A stretch of DNA of 64,000 bases from Mesorhizobium sp. LSJC280B00 (GTDB lineage Bacteria > Pseudomonadota > Alphaproteobacteria > Rhizobiales > Rhizobiaceae), in contig NZ_AYVL01000001.1 of NCBI RefSeq assembly GCF_000502835.1, positions 204,042 to 268,041 of the forward strand. The letters are read 5' to 3'. Below the pieces are notes generated by a model. The model worked only from the letters and a program-made list of their open reading frames with translations, ran no database searches and was not told the DNA's origin. The translations under genes and the position numbers were made by a program. Below, piece after piece: positions 25,520 to 35,071 of the stretch (position 1 is the stretch's first letter; each line of letters opens with the position of its first letter).

Positions 25520-26278
25520 ATGAAGATCGTCGTCATCGGCGGAACCGGGCTGATCGGTTCAAAGACCGTGGAGAGACTGCGAAACAAAGGACACGACGTG
25601 CTTGCGGCGTCGCCGAATTCGGGCGTCAACACCGTTACGGGAGAGGGTCTGGCGGCCGCGCTTGCCGGTGCGCAGGTCGTCGTCGACCTCGCGAACTCGC
25701 CGTCGTTCGAGGAAAAGGCTGCCCTGGAGTTCTTCGAGGCATCCGGGCGTAATCTTTTTGCCGCCGAAACGGCCGCCGGCGTCCGTCATCACGTGGCGCT
25801 GTCGGTCGTCGGTACCGACCGGCTGCAGGGCATGGGCTATTTCCGCGGCAAGTTGCTTCAGGAAAAGCTGATCAGGGAGTCCGGAATTCCCTACACCATC
25901 GTTCACGCCACTCAATTCTTCGAATTCACCGCCGCCATCGCAAACACGGGCGCCGTCGGGGATACCATTCATATGTCGCCGGCCTACTTCCAACCCATGG
26001 CGGCTGATAATGTTGCCGATGCGATGGCGGACGTCGCGCTTGCCGCGCCGTTGAACGGCATGATCGAAATTGCCGGCCCGGAGCGTGTTCGCATGAGCGA
26101 ACTTGTCGAGCGCTTCCTGAAGGCCACCAACGACCCGCGCAAAGTCGTCCCGGATCCCGGCGCGCTCTACTACGGCCAAGTGGCAATCGACGATCGAACG
26201 CTGGTGCCCGGCGAGAACGCGCGCATCGGCGCCGTGCGTTTCGATGATTGGCTCAGCCGATACACACCACCGAAGTAA
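25520..26278 (+). CDS. NmrA/NAD(P)-binding atypical SDR
   Basis: A 252-residue atypical SDR with the GGTGLIGSKTVERL nucleotide motif at residues ~7-20, ETAAGVRHHVALSVVG near residue 85, FRGKLLQEKLIRESG near 112 and YTIVHATQFFEF near 130. It lacks the classical Tyr-x3-Lys pair, as is usual for NmrA-type quinone reductases or redox sensors. A degraded relative may lie at 22461. Confidence 0.9.
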   Translation: MKIVVIGGTGLIGSKTVERLRNKGHDVLAASPNSGVNTVTGEGLAAALAGAQVVVDLANSPSFEEKAALEFFEASGRNLFAAETAAGVRHHVALSVVGTDRLQGMGYFRGKLLQEKLIRESGIPYTIVHATQFFEFTAAIANTGAVGDTIHMSPAYFQPMAADNVADAMADVALAAPLNGMIEIAGPERVRMSELVERFLKATNDPRKVVPDPGALYYGQVAIDDRTLVPGENARIGAVRFDDWLSRYTPPK

Positions 26279-26324
26279 GTAATCATCGGATAGGCCCGCC
26301 ATTCGCACAACAAGGAGACCAGAC

Positions 26325-26726
26325 ATGATCAAAACACTTCTCTGCGCCGCGCTCACCTCCGCTTCCGTCACCGCAGCAATGGCCAATGACGCCGCCAGCG
26401 TGAAGCTTGTCTACGACCAGGCTCTTCCAAACGTGCCCGGCAAGAGCATGAAAGCCGTGCTCGTCGAGTACGCGCCTGGGGGTACGTCGCCGGCTCATAC
26501 CCATCCCAAATCCGCGTTCATCTATGCCACGGTCCTGCAGGGGGCGATCCGAAGCCAGGTCAACGACGGGCCGGTGAAGACTTATCGCGCCGGCGAGAGT
26601 TTCTCGGAATTCCCTGGCGACCGTCATGCCGTCAGCGAAAACGCCAGCAAGACGGAAGGCGCTCGTCTGCTTGCTATTTTCGTCGTCGACACCAGCGAGA
26701 CGGAACTGACGACGAACGCGAAATGA
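26325..26726 (+). CDS. Secreted cupin-domain protein
   Basis: A 133-residue protein with a signal peptide (about 20 residues, MIKTLLCAALTSASVTAAMA) and one cupin_2 domain. PAHTHPKSAFIYATVLQG gives two metal-binding His and the strand pattern; EFPGDRHAVSENAS gives the second motif His. It is likely a small periplasmic metal-dependent protein of unknown substrate. The leader with AAGGAGACCAGAC before the ATG is nearly the same as before the NmrA-like gene at 25520. Confidence 0.88.
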   Translation: MIKTLLCAALTSASVTAAMANDAASVKLVYDQALPNVPGKSMKAVLVEYAPGGTSPAHTHPKSAFIYATVLQGAIRSQVNDGPVKTYRAGESFSEFPGDRHAVSENASKTEGARLLAIFVVDTSETELTTNAK

Positions 26727-26777
26727 AATCGTAGCCCCCGGGACCATCGGGGCGTAGGCGAAGGGACGGTCAGTGAC

Positions 26778-27425
26778 ATGAATTCGATCGCCATCCGCAC
26801 ACTTGCGGGGATTTTGGTCCCCGATACTCCGCTTGTTGGCCGAGCGATCGAACATGCCCGCGCTCGATGTGAACCCTACCTGTTCAACCACGTGGTCCGA
26901 TCCTGGCTTTTCGCGGCCCGGATCGGACAGATTCAGAATATCCAGCACGACGCGGAGGTTGTTGCGGTTGCAACCCTGTTGCATGACGTCACGCTCAATG
27001 AGGACTTCGCCGGGCCGCGCCGTTTCGAAGTGGAAGGCGCCGATCTTGCCCGCACCTTCGTTCGGGAGGGCGGCTTCGACGAGCGGCGCGCCCAATTGAT
27101 CTGGGACAGCGTCGCCCTCAACTCGACGCCGTCAATCGGCCTCTACAAGGAGGCTGAGGTGGCGCTTTGCACAGCCGGCATCTGTCTCGATGTCGTCGGC
27201 TTGCAATACAGCCTCATTTCGTCAGCCGAGATTGCAAAGATCATCGGTGAGTTTCCACGCCTCCAAATGAAGCGACGGATGACGCGATGCTTTTGCCATA
27301 TCGCCGAGGTCAGGCCGGAAACCACCTACGACAACTTTGCCCGGGACTTCGGCGAGCGCTTTGTTTCAGGCTACAAGGCGACTTCGGCAGTTGATCTTGT
27401 GATGAACGCTCCCTTCGAAGAGTGA
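26778..27425 (+). CDS. HD-domain protein (cyanamide hydratase-like metal-dependent hydrolase)
   Basis: A 215-residue HD-fold protein. Metal ligands are visible as H in YLFNHVVRSWLFA (residue ~38), HD in ATLLHDVTLNEDF (~74-75) and a later D in LIWDSVALN. The arrangement and length fit proteins annotated as HD-domain or cyanamide hydratase-like enzymes in alphaproteobacteria. Substrate is unknown. It follows the cupin gene by about 50 bases on the same strand. Confidence 0.82.
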   Translation: MNSIAIRTLAGILVPDTPLVGRAIEHARARCEPYLFNHVVRSWLFAARIGQIQNIQHDAEVVAVATLLHDVTLNEDFAGPRRFEVEGADLARTFVREGGFDERRAQLIWDSVALNSTPSIGLYKEAEVALCTAGICLDVVGLQYSLISSAEIAKIIGEFPRLQMKRRMTRCFCHIAEVRPETTYDNFARDFGERFVSGYKATSAVDLVMNAPFEE

Positions 27426-27691
27426 ACGCAGTTTCGATCCAGGTTCTATCGACACCGGTCGGTTCAGCCTCGCCCTTCAAGTGACCCAAACGCTGTGCGC
27501 CCGTCGCATGCCTGCGCCAAAGCGAATTGCCGGGGGCAGCGGTCAGGTGCCAATTTCCACCTCCTATACTTCGGTTTAGGCGCCCCAACCCAATCGAGTG
27601 GCAATACATATCATCGGCACGATAGCAACAGTTCGTCTCACCGGTCATCCTTACGCTGCAATGGATCGCAAACACCTCAAGGAGATAAGTA

Positions 27692-28213
27692 ATGAATATT
27701 GCAGCGTCACCGGTCGCTCCGAAAGGAAAAGCCGTCGCCCAACGCGCGAGTTATGCGGAGCAGTCGCCGGAACTTCTGAAGAAATTTATTGAATTTCTTG
27801 GTGCGACGCGAGAGGGGTCGATCGAAGAACCGATCCGCGACCTTGTTGCAGTCCGAGCCGCGCAGCTGAACGGGTGCACCTTCTGCCTCGATATGCACGT
27901 CAAACAGGCGAAGATCCATGGCGAGCGCGAACTGCGCCTTTACCACCTGGCAGCCTGGCGGGATTCGACCTTGTTCGTTCCTCGCGAGCGCGCAGCCTTG
28001 GCATGGACGGAAGTCTTGACCAAGCTGCCCGAGCAGGGTGTCCCCGACGAGATCTACGATCGGGTCAGGTCGCAGCTTTCCGAGAAGGAAATTTCCGATC
28101 TGACCTTCGTTGTCATGGCGGTCAATTCTTGGAACCGTCTGAACATCGGCTTCAAACCCGTCCCGGGCTCGGGGGATGCGAAGTTTGGCCTGAGCAAAGC
28201 AGCACTGAGCTAA
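27692..28213 (+). CDS. Carboxymuconolactone decarboxylase/AhpD-like alkylhydroperoxidase
   Basis: A 173-residue CMD/AhpD-family protein. The active-site pattern NGCTFCLDMHVKQAK (residues ~65-79) contains the CxxC pair and following His expected for AhpD-type peroxidase chemistry. The segments EEPIRDLVAVRAAQ and FVVMAVNSWNRLNIGFKPVP are also typical of this group. It would reduce organic peroxides in the cytoplasm. Confidence 0.9.
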   Translation: MNIAASPVAPKGKAVAQRASYAEQSPELLKKFIEFLGATREGSIEEPIRDLVAVRAAQLNGCTFCLDMHVKQAKIHGERELRLYHLAAWRDSTLFVPRERAALAWTEVLTKLPEQGVPDEIYDRVRSQLSEKEISDLTFVVMAVNSWNRLNIGFKPVPGSGDAKFGLSKAALS

Positions 28214-28223
28214 TCTTTGGAAC

Positions 28224-28259
28224 GGGTCAGAATGGCGCTTGTTTGCGCGCCATTCTGAC
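28224..28259 (+). terminator. 14-bp perfect hairpin after the AhpD-like gene
   Basis: GGTCAGAATGGCGC (28224-28237) and its exact reverse complement (28246-28259) flank an 8-base loop, ten bases after the stop codon of the AhpD-like gene. Position and stability suggest a transcript end or RNA-stabilising stem. No T-run follows, so it is not a textbook intrinsic terminator. Confidence 0.55.
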
Positions 28260-28350
28260 CGGCCAGGCGAAGGCGCCGAGCTCGGCGACCAACACTGGAA
28301 CCGATCTCAGCCTCCCGGCCGCGGCCGCGAGGCGCTCTCAGGAGGGCGTC

Positions 28351-28788
28351 ATGCGCATTGACAGTCTGCATCCAGTAATATCGGCCCGTCTCATGGTGAT
28401 TGATGTCGACGCTCCACTCCGCAGTGCAGCACTCTCACTTTCCAGGCCCGCAATAGGCCTGGTCGTGGTGTGCCACGGCAGTGGGGAGGCGGCAGGCGTG
28501 CTGAGCAAGTCCGACCTTGTCCGCCATCTGGCGAATTCAGGGCCAACAGAAGCGCCGATTGCGGCATTGATGAGCACGTCCATCGTGTCCTGTGGTCCCG
28601 ATGACGACCTTCATTCAGTCTGGCAGACCATGGCCGCGCAAGGCCTTCAGAATGTGCCGGTGCTAGGGGCTGACTCGAAACCGCTAGGCGTCCTCGATAT
28701 CCGTGATGCGATGAAGGCGCTTTTCAAACAAGAGGAACTGCAGGAACGGCTGCTTGCCAACTACATCAGCGGGATCGGCTATCAATAG
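28351..28788 (+). CDS. CBS-domain pair protein
   Basis: A 145-residue protein with two CBS motifs (roughly residues 5-65 and 72-130; VLSKSDLVRHLAN and VLDIRDAMKALFK are the ends of each). Such stand-alone pairs bind adenine nucleotides and act as energy or redox sensors. ATG 28351 follows CAGGAGG; the frame is open far upstream but that part is not coding. The C-terminal tail (ERLLANYISGIGYQ) is typical of rhizobial members. Confidence 0.88.
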   Translation: MRIDSLHPVISARLMVIDVDAPLRSAALSLSRPAIGLVVVCHGSGEAAGVLSKSDLVRHLANSGPTEAPIAALMSTSIVSCGPDDDLHSVWQTMAAQGLQNVPVLGADSKPLGVLDIRDAMKALFKQEELQERLLANYISGIGYQ

Positions 28789-28916
28789 AGCTTGGTCTAT
28801 CGTTTGGATATACAGAAGTATGTATCGGAGGCGTCTTAGATATAATTGACAATAAATGCCGTAAATTATAGCGTATTGAAGCAAATGGGTGTCGACTGAG
28901 CCAACGGGGTTATGAA

Positions 28917-29651
28917 ATGTTTCGTCCGGACATAAAAGAAGATGTCTTCGACGGCCCGCCCGATGGTCTTGGAAGTGGTATGTCCGTGCAAATGTCGACG
29001 GCCGGCATCGTCCATGACCTGGGCAATCTCATTCAGGTCGCCTCGTCGGCGTTGAACCACCTGGCCCGCGATCCGAGCATCCAAGCGGCTCCGGCGCTTG
29101 GGCCTGTAATTGCCGGCGCCAAAACGGCTTTGGAACGGGCTGGGGACCTTGTCCGGCAAACCATCAGCCTGGCTCGAGAGAGCCACGCGGAAATCGAATA
29201 CACAAACGTAGATGCTTGCCTGGCTGAGATCGAAACCCTCGTGCGGAGCGCCTTGGATGCCAATTTCGGTCTTGAGCTTCGGGTTGGGTCCGACCTGCCT
29301 TTGGTGAGATGCGATCGCTTTGGGTTGCAAAATGCGGTTCTGAACCTTCTGTTCAACGCGCGCGATGCAATGCCTGACGGCGGTTTCATCTCGATCGATG
29401 CCGGCTTGGCCTCTGAAAGCTCTACCGCCGGTCAGGTAGATATCCGTGTCGCGGACAACGGTCTCGGGATGACCAGCGAGACGATGGTCTGCGCCTTCGA
29501 TCCGTTCTTCACCACCAAAAGCGAAGGCCTCGGCGGCGTCGGTTTGCCGATGGTGAAGCGCTTTGTCGAGCAGTCAGGCGGAAGCATCGCTATTCAGAGC
29601 ACACTTGGGGCAGGCACGACCGTCACTCTGCGGTTGCCTGCGGTGCGATAG
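28917..29651 (+). CDS. Short soluble orphan histidine kinase
   Basis: A 244-residue kinase with no sensor domain and no membrane segment. An H box (GIVHDLGNLIQVASSAL, His near residue 34) is followed by HATPase motifs: N box (LQNAVLNLLFNARDAMPDGG), G1 (RVADNGLGM), F box (FDPFFTTKSEG) and G2 (GGVGLPMVKRFVEQSGG). No response regulator adjoins it. The upstream 130 bases are AT-rich compared with neighbours. Confidence 0.88.
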   Translation: MFRPDIKEDVFDGPPDGLGSGMSVQMSTAGIVHDLGNLIQVASSALNHLARDPSIQAAPALGPVIAGAKTALERAGDLVRQTISLARESHAEIEYTNVDACLAEIETLVRSALDANFGLELRVGSDLPLVRCDRFGLQNAVLNLLFNARDAMPDGGFISIDAGLASESSTAGQVDIRVADNGLGMTSETMVCAFDPFFTTKSEGLGGVGLPMVKRFVEQSGGSIAIQSTLGAGTTVTLRLPAVR

Positions 29652-29705
29652 CGGCCGGCCAATCTCCCCCCGGTGACAGACGTGACATACAATCGAGAGA
29701 TAGAG

Positions 29706-29987
29706 ATGGATGCACAAGTCGTTGAAAACGTCCAACAGCACCGTTTCGAGCTGCCGATCGCCGGCGATATGTTTGCGGCGGCCTACTATCGGCTCGAGGG
29801 CGGGCAGGTCGCGCTGATACACACCGAAGTCCCGTCGGAATTTTCCGGACAAGGGATCGCGTCGCGATTGGCCCAAGGGACCTTCGAACTGCTCCGCAAA
29901 ACCGGCCGTAAAGCGATCTTGAAATGTCCCTTCATGAGCCGCTTTTTCGCCAAGCACCCGGACTATGCAGATGTCGTCGACGGCTAG
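29706..29987 (+). CDS. GNAT-like N-acetyltransferase (YjdJ/COG2388 type)
   Basis: A 93-residue mini acetyltransferase. The HTEVPSEFSGQGIASRLAQG segment (acetyl-CoA pyrophosphate loop, Q/GxGxA pattern) and CPFMSRFFAKHPDYADVV C-terminus are diagnostic of this short family. ATG 29706 was preferred over GTG 29673 since conserved homology starts after it. The acceptor substrate is unknown. Confidence 0.85.
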   Translation: MDAQVVENVQQHRFELPIAGDMFAAAYYRLEGGQVALIHTEVPSEFSGQGIASRLAQGTFELLRKTGRKAILKCPFMSRFFAKHPDYADVVDG

Positions 29988-30028
29988 TCAGGGCACCAAT
30001 GTTGAGGGTTTCCCAAGGATCTATCCAA

Positions 30029-30459
30029 ATGCCTGACGAGTATGATTTGCAGAGGTTCGTCAGCGCACAGGATCCGGTCTACGACGACGCGCTGGCCATT
30101 CTACGTCGAGGGATGATGTGCACTCCCTATATGGAGTTCATCTTCCCAAGGTTGGCCACAAGGCGAAGTGGTGCAGCGCCTGAGCCATATGCAATCACAT
30201 CGCTCGACGAAGCCAGCGCCTATCTGTCATTCCGATCCTCGGAGGCCGTTATCGGGAATGCGTTGGCACCCTGCAACGGCTCTCCGGCCTAAGCGCTCGC
30301 GCTGTCTTCGGTGACGGTGATGCGAAGAAGTTGCACGCGTCCCTCACGCTGTTTTCCGAAGCAAGCAACGACGAGTTCCTGCTCGAGACAATCTTCGACG
30401 TCTGGTTCGACGGTTTGCTCGATGAGGAAACGATGAACGATCTCTACTTGATGTCGTAG
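30029..30459 (+). pseudogene. DUF1810-family protein gene, frameshifted
   Basis: The first frame gives MPDEYDLQRFVSAQDPVYDD ... FIFPRLATRR ... YAITSLDEASAYLS and then leaves the family near 30230. The remaining DUF1810 sequence continues in another frame (LGGRYRECVGTLQRLSG, AVFGDGDAKKLHASLTLFSE, DEFLLETIFDVWFDGLLDE) to a TAG at 30457-30459. A single-base loss around 30229-30232 explains it. The usual HWMWFIFPQ motif is also altered to PYMEFIFPR, suggesting relaxed selection before the frameshift, or a sequencing error if the reads are poor. Confidence 0.75.
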
Positions 30460-30526
30460 TGGTCTGCCTGCGCCACCCGGCGTAAAGCTGTCGCGGCGCT
30501 GAGGTCACCATCCGCTGCCTTATCCC

Positions 30527-31253
30527 TCACACGCTGCCATCTGGCAGAGGCATGAGCTCGTGCTCTCCCGGCACGCCGGGGAAGCGGCGTTCGCGCCAAT
30601 CCGCCTTTGCCTGCTCGATCCGTTCGGCTGAAGAGGAGACGAAGTTCCAATAGATATGACGTGGCTCGGCCAGGGGCTCACCTCCTATCAGCATCAGTCT
30701 CGCCGCATGGAAGGCAGGCGCCTGGAGCACAATCTCAGCGCCGGGCGCCAGAGCTACTAATTCGGCCTCATGAAACGTACCGAGCTGGCCGGCAATTCCA
30801 ACCTCACCGGCGACGATGTGGATCGCACGCTCACGGTGTTCGGGTTTCACCTGGTAGCGCGCACCGCTCGTGAGCACAATTTCGGCATAGACCATGTCGG
30901 AGAACGTCCGGTGGCGTGCGCTCGGAATGGACGATGCCCGACCCGGCCGTCATCCAGTTGGCCTCGCCAGGACGGATGGTCTGCACTTTACCCAAATTGT
31001 CGCGATGGACGATCTCGCCATCGATCAGGTAGGTCACGGCCGCAATGCCGATATGCGGATGTGGTCCCATATCGAAACCGTGACCTGCGTCGAACATAGT
31101 GGGGCCGAAATGGTCGAACAGGATGAAGGGCCGGATCATCAGGCGATTCGAGGACGGCAATACGCGCCTTATCTTCAGTCCGTCCGCAAAATCACGGATA
31201 GCCGGCTGGATGAGTGTATCGATGCCTGTGATATCGCTTTGGCGGATGGTCAT
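30527..31253 (-). pseudogene. Pirin-family gene with internal deletion
   Basis: The N-terminal half is a normal bicupin pirin (FGPHPHIG-type [20 protein letters not shown], then [17 protein letters not shown]). At about 30905-30911 the frame breaks and the sequence resumes in another frame at [20 protein letters not shown], running to the normal pirin C-terminus (HIYWNFVSSSAERIEQAKADW). About 60 codons between the two cupins are missing. The product would be truncated and non-functional. It lies next to another frameshifted gene. Confidence 0.8.
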
Positions 31254-31279
31254 GGATCTCTGTCCTTCTGCATGCCTTA

Positions 31280-32797
31280 TCAGCCAGGTGCCCGAACGCG
31301 CTTGAACGGAGCGGCGCGAAAGACTGTCTGAATGGCTTTGAGGAGCGCGAATTTGGAGCCCGCGTGGTGCTGTCCGGCGATGCCGCTTTCATTAAAAGCC
31401 GACACCCTCATCGACAGGGTCGCGGCAAGATCTTCGGCCATTTCGGGCCTGTCGTGCAGCAGCGGCGCAAAGCTTTCCTGGTCTATCTCGTAAACCGTGA
31501 TGGGGGTCATTGCCCGCAAACTTGACATCTCGCCAATGCCCGCGAGCAAGCCGGTCTCGCCGAAGAAATCGCCAGGTGCAAGCCGGCCGATCTCCTGCAG
31601 TTGATCATCGCCCTCGCCAATTTGCCGGACGATGACTCCCGTCCGTACGATCATGAGCGACGGCAGCATCTCTCCCTGTCGTGCGATGATTTCGCCCTTA
31701 TGGTAGGTGCGAACCGAGGCCGCTTTGGCGAGCGACTCCTGCTCGGTATCCGTTAGCGCCGAGAATACCGGTATGGAATTGATGAGTTCGATCGGGGTGA
31801 AGCCTTGGGAGGCCGCCGTCTCGTGGCCCGGCCGGTTGGTCATGGCAATCGAGCCCGAAAATGGCTCCGCCAGCAGCATGCCGGTCGACTTTGAATGGCG
31901 ATAAATGAGATCGAAGATTTCGTTCCGAGCGGCACTTCGCTGGTCGATACTTGCGACGCGAAAAAACAACTCGATCTCGATAGCTGCGGCATCCAGGCTT
32001 CTGATGGTGACCGAAGGCGAAGGCTCCTGGAGGATTGAATTGCAGCTCAGCAAGACAGTGCGCATGAGGTCTACGATGATCGCCGGCGTCGTCGTTGGCA
32101 CCACCTTGACGGTTACGGCAAGTCCATGGCTCTCGTCCGGACCGCTTAAATTTGTTACCCCGATCTTGGCGAGAAGGCTGTTTGGCAGCGCGACGACATT
32201 GTGGGTCGGGGTCAGGAGTTGAGTCGACCGCCAATTGGTCTCGACAACGCGGCCTTCGGTTCCGTCGCCCAGAATGATCCAGTTTCCAAGCACGTAAGGG
32301 CGGCCGAGGTTTAGCGCGATCGCCGAAAATACGTCACCAAGCGTATTCTGGAGCGCCAGTCCCAGGATGACGGCAAAGACGCCCGACGTGGCAATGAGCG
32401 TTCCGACCGGCACTGCAAAGACAAACGCCAGGATCGACAGGAACATTCCAGCGTAGACGACACCGACCACGACGTCCTGCAGGAGACGTGCCTCGCGCGG
32501 CTTTCGCTCAAAGACGAGATAGATACGGACAAATCCGATCAGCGCCCAGGCAAGGTGAACCCACCAGAGCAGCTTGACCGAGCCGATGAGGATCGCTCCT
32601 CCGGTTGTCTCGTTGTCTCCTGCGGCCTCGTATGGCACGACGCGCAGGTGGAGAACCATGGCCGACATCGCGAGGAAAAAGCCGAGTTGGACGAGCAGCT
32701 TCGCATTGGCGAAGCGTCTGGGGATGAGGGACCAAACGACGATCCCGGCGAGGCCGAGCAACACGAGGTAGACCAGAGGAGAGTTCCACCAGCTCAT
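31280..32797 (-). CDS. MscS-family mechanosensitive channel with C-terminal cyclic-nucleotide-binding domain
   Basis: A 505-residue inner-membrane protein. Four or five hydrophobic segments span residues ~5-160, with the pore-type helix [20 protein letters not shown] and [18 protein letters not shown] (MscS beta domain entry) near 130-165. Residues ~345-470 form a cNMP-binding domain ([33 protein letters not shown] is the phosphate-binding cassette). This MscS-Crp arrangement resembles the MscS-like cNMP-gated channels (bCNG). It may couple ion flux to cAMP or cGMP. Confidence 0.9.
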   Translation of the reverse strand: MSWWNSPLVYLVLLGLAGIVVWSLIPRRFANAKLLVQLGFFLAMSAMVLHLRVVPYEAAGDNETTGGAILIGSVKLLWWVHLAWALIGFVRIYLVFERKPREARLLQDVVVGVVYAGMFLSILAFVFAVPVGTLIATSGVFAVILGLALQNTLGDVFSAIALNLGRPYVLGNWIILGDGTEGRVVETNWRSTQLLTPTHNVVALPNSLLAKIGVTNLSGPDESHGLAVTVKVVPTTTPAIIVDLMRTVLLSCNSILQEPSPSVTIRSLDAAAIEIELFFRVASIDQRSAARNEIFDLIYRHSKSTGMLLAEPFSGSIAMTNRPGHETAASQGFTPIELINSIPVFSALTDTEQESLAKAASVRTYHKGEIIARQGEMLPSLMIVRTGVIVRQIGEGDDQLQEIGRLAPGDFFGETGLLAGIGEMSSLRAMTPITVYEIDQESFAPLLHDRPEMAEDLAATLSMRVSAFNESGIAGQHHAGSKFALLKAIQTVFRAAPFKRVRAPG

Positions 32798-32820
32798 GAA
32801 CGATCACCGCGATGCCAAGT

Positions 32821-34116
32821 TCAATGTTTGGTCTCCGGCCCGGCGATCGGGCCTCTGCCGCTGGCCTTGTCTTTTTCGAGAACTGCTTCGGTGATCGAAT
32901 TCGGCAGCCGTCGCGGCTTTTCGATCAGCCCGAGCACCGGCATGGCGATGATGAAGAACGCAAAATAGTAAAGCGTCGCCAGTTGGGACATGACGACGTA
33001 TGCGCCTTCCGCCGGCCGGGAGCCGAGCCAACCGAGAAAGAGAGCATTGGCAACGAACAGCCAGAAGAGCACCCTGTACCAGGGCCGATAGACCGCCGAG
33101 CGTACCCTCGAGGTGTCGAGCCACGGCACCAGGAACAGCACCGCGATCGAGCCGAACATCGCGAGCACGCCGCCGAGCTTGGAATCGATGGGCCCGATAT
33201 TGAAGGTGATGGCCCGCAGGATCGCGTAAAACGGCAGGAAGTACCATTCCGGCACGATGTGGGCCGGCGTCTTCAGCGGATTGGCGATGCTGCTATTGTC
33301 GGGATGGCCGAGGTAGTTCGGCAGGTAGAAAACGAAATAGGCGAAGAAGAACAGGAACACGAGGATGCCGAAGGCATCTTTGACGGTGGCATAGGGCGTG
33401 AAGTCCACGACATCAGTTTTCGATTTGAACTCGATGCCGGTCGGATTGTTCTGGCCGACGACGTGAAGCGCCCATATGTGCAAGGTCACCACACCCGCAA
33501 GCACAAATGGCAGCAGGTAATGCAGCGCAAAGAAGCGGTTCAGCGTCGGATTATCGACCGCGAAGCCGCCGAGCAAAAGCTGCTGGAGCCAGTCGCCGAT
33601 CAGTGGGACTGCGGTGAAGAAGCTGGTGATGACAGTAGCGCCCCAGAACGACATCTGCCCCCAAGGCAGCACGTAACCCATGAAGGCCGTCGCCATCATC
33701 AGCAGGAGATTGGTGCAACCGAGCACCCACAGCAGCTCACGCGGCGCCTTGTACGAACCATAGTAGAGTCCGCGGCAGATGTGGATGTAGACGGCAATGA
33801 AGAAGAACGACGCGCCGTTGGAATGGAGATAGCGCAGCAGCCAGCCCGAATTCACGTCGCGCATGATCTGCTCGACCGAGTTGAAGGCCAGCCCCGTATC
33901 AGGAGCGTAATGCATCGCCAGCACGATGCCGGTCAGGATCTGTGAAACCAGCATGATCGTGAGAATGCCGCCGAACGTATAGGCGTAGTTCAGGTTGCGC
34001 GGGACGGGATAGACGATGAAGCTGTCATAGACCAGCCGCGGCAGCGGCAGGCGGGCGTCGAACCAACGTTCGATTCTGGTTTTGGGCGTATAGGTCGAGT
34101 GTTTGTCGCCGCTCAT
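32821..34116 (-). CDS. petB: Cytochrome b of a bc1-type complex
   Basis: A 431-residue cytochrome b of usual proteobacterial length with about eight membrane helices. The haem-ligand His pairs are in [21 protein letters not shown] and [22 protein letters not shown]. The Qo-site PEWYF motif is present near residue 290. It lies 15 bases after a Rieske gene, as in petAB operons, but no cytochrome c1 gene follows; the next gene is the MscS-type channel. It is probably a second, partial copy of the complex. Confidence 0.92.
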   Translation of the reverse strand: MSGDKHSTYTPKTRIERWFDARLPLPRLVYDSFIVYPVPRNLNYAYTFGGILTIMLVSQILTGIVLAMHYAPDTGLAFNSVEQIMRDVNSGWLLRYLHSNGASFFFIAVYIHICRGLYYGSYKAPRELLWVLGCTNLLLMMATAFMGYVLPWGQMSFWGATVITSFFTAVPLIGDWLQQLLLGGFAVDNPTLNRFFALHYLLPFVLAGVVTLHIWALHVVGQNNPTGIEFKSKTDVVDFTPYATVKDAFGILVFLFFFAYFVFYLPNYLGHPDNSSIANPLKTPAHIVPEWYFLPFYAILRAITFNIGPIDSKLGGVLAMFGSIAVLFLVPWLDTSRVRSAVYRPWYRVLFWLFVANALFLGWLGSRPAEGAYVVMSQLATLYYFAFFIIAMPVLGLIEKPRRLPNSITEAVLEKDKASGRGPIAGPETKH

Positions 34117-34131
34117 CGAAATGCCCTTGCC

Positions 34132-34608
34132 TCAGCCGATACGGATCTTGGTGTCGGAAACGAATTGGAACACCGGTACCGCCATGTTCTCGGGTGCCGG
34201 CCCCTTCCGGACGCGGCCGGCGGTGTCGTATTGCGAACCATGGCAGGGGCAGAACCAGCCGTCGAAATCGCCTTCCTGACCATGCGGGATGCAGCCGAGA
34301 TGGGTGCAGACCTGGATCATCACCACCCAGGCTTCCTTGCCCGGCATAGTTCGATTGGCGTCGGTTGCCGGCGCATCGGCCGGCAGATTGGCGTTGCGGG
34401 CAATTGGATCCTTGAGCTCGGCGAGACTGACTGCCTGGCCGTCCTTCCTCTCTTTTTCGGTGCGGTTGCGCACGACCACCGGCTTGCCGTGCCAGTCGAC
34501 GATCAGCGACGTTCCCGGCGTCAGCGAGGAGACGTCGACCTCGATCGCGGCGGGCGCTTCGACGCGCAATGTGTGCTCGGCTGTGGAGGTTTCGGAAAGG
34601 TCGGCCAT
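34132..34608 (-). CDS. petA: Ubiquinol-cytochrome c reductase Rieske iron-sulfur subunit, apparently without usual anchor
   Basis: A 158-residue Rieske protein. Cluster motifs CTHLGC and CPCHGSQYD are intact, and IEVDVSSLTPG and KGPAPENMAVP are typical of alphaproteobacterial PetA. The normal Tat-processed N-terminal anchor (RRDFL plus a membrane helix) is absent from this start. ATG 34608 follows AGGAG at eight bases. A GTG at 34674 would add 22 mostly apolar residues (VVCFCSIATNAMTQLPTIGV), possibly a diverged anchor. It is coupled with the cytochrome b gene. Confidence 0.85.
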   Translation of the reverse strand: MADLSETSTAEHTLRVEAPAAIEVDVSSLTPGTSLIVDWHGKPVVVRNRTEKERKDGQAVSLAELKDPIARNANLPADAPATDANRTMPGKEAWVVMIQVCTHLGCIPHGQEGDFDGWFCPCHGSQYDTAGRVRKGPAPENMAVPVFQFVSDTKIRIG

Positions 34609-34674
34609 GATGGCGACTCCTATTGTCGGAAGCTGCGTCATCGCGTTGGTGGCAATCGAGCAAAAGCAGACCAC

Positions 34675-35071
34675 GGCTTTCGCGTTTCCAGTCTGCTCGT
34701 GCCGCGCGGAATATGCCGGCCGAGGCCGGTGTGAGCCATCGTGCCAACGGCACGTGCGTCCAATACTTTCGTTTAGGATTTCCTGAGCGAAGGACTGGCC
34801 GGGCCGGCGATGTTGCCATCATGGAAGGTTCTGGATTCCTCCAGATAACCGTTGGCCGCTGAGCTGGCATACGTCCCAGCATTGCGCACGGCGATCCAGA
34901 ACTTCACCCCGACCATACCTCGGCATAGGCACGTCTAGCTGTCGGTGTCGTAGTCGTCGTCTCCGCCAAGTGCGAGTTTCTGGAGCGGTTGTCTCGCGTG
35001 GCGCGGGGCAGGTTTTTCGCTCGGCGACGACCAATTGCGGGATTCAATCGGGTTTAGAAAAGGGAAAAGCG
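34675..35071. other. intergenic, no gene recognised
   Basis: About 400 bases between the divergent Rieske and GST genes. Frames here show no known domain and no obvious promoter palindrome. Confidence 0.5.
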
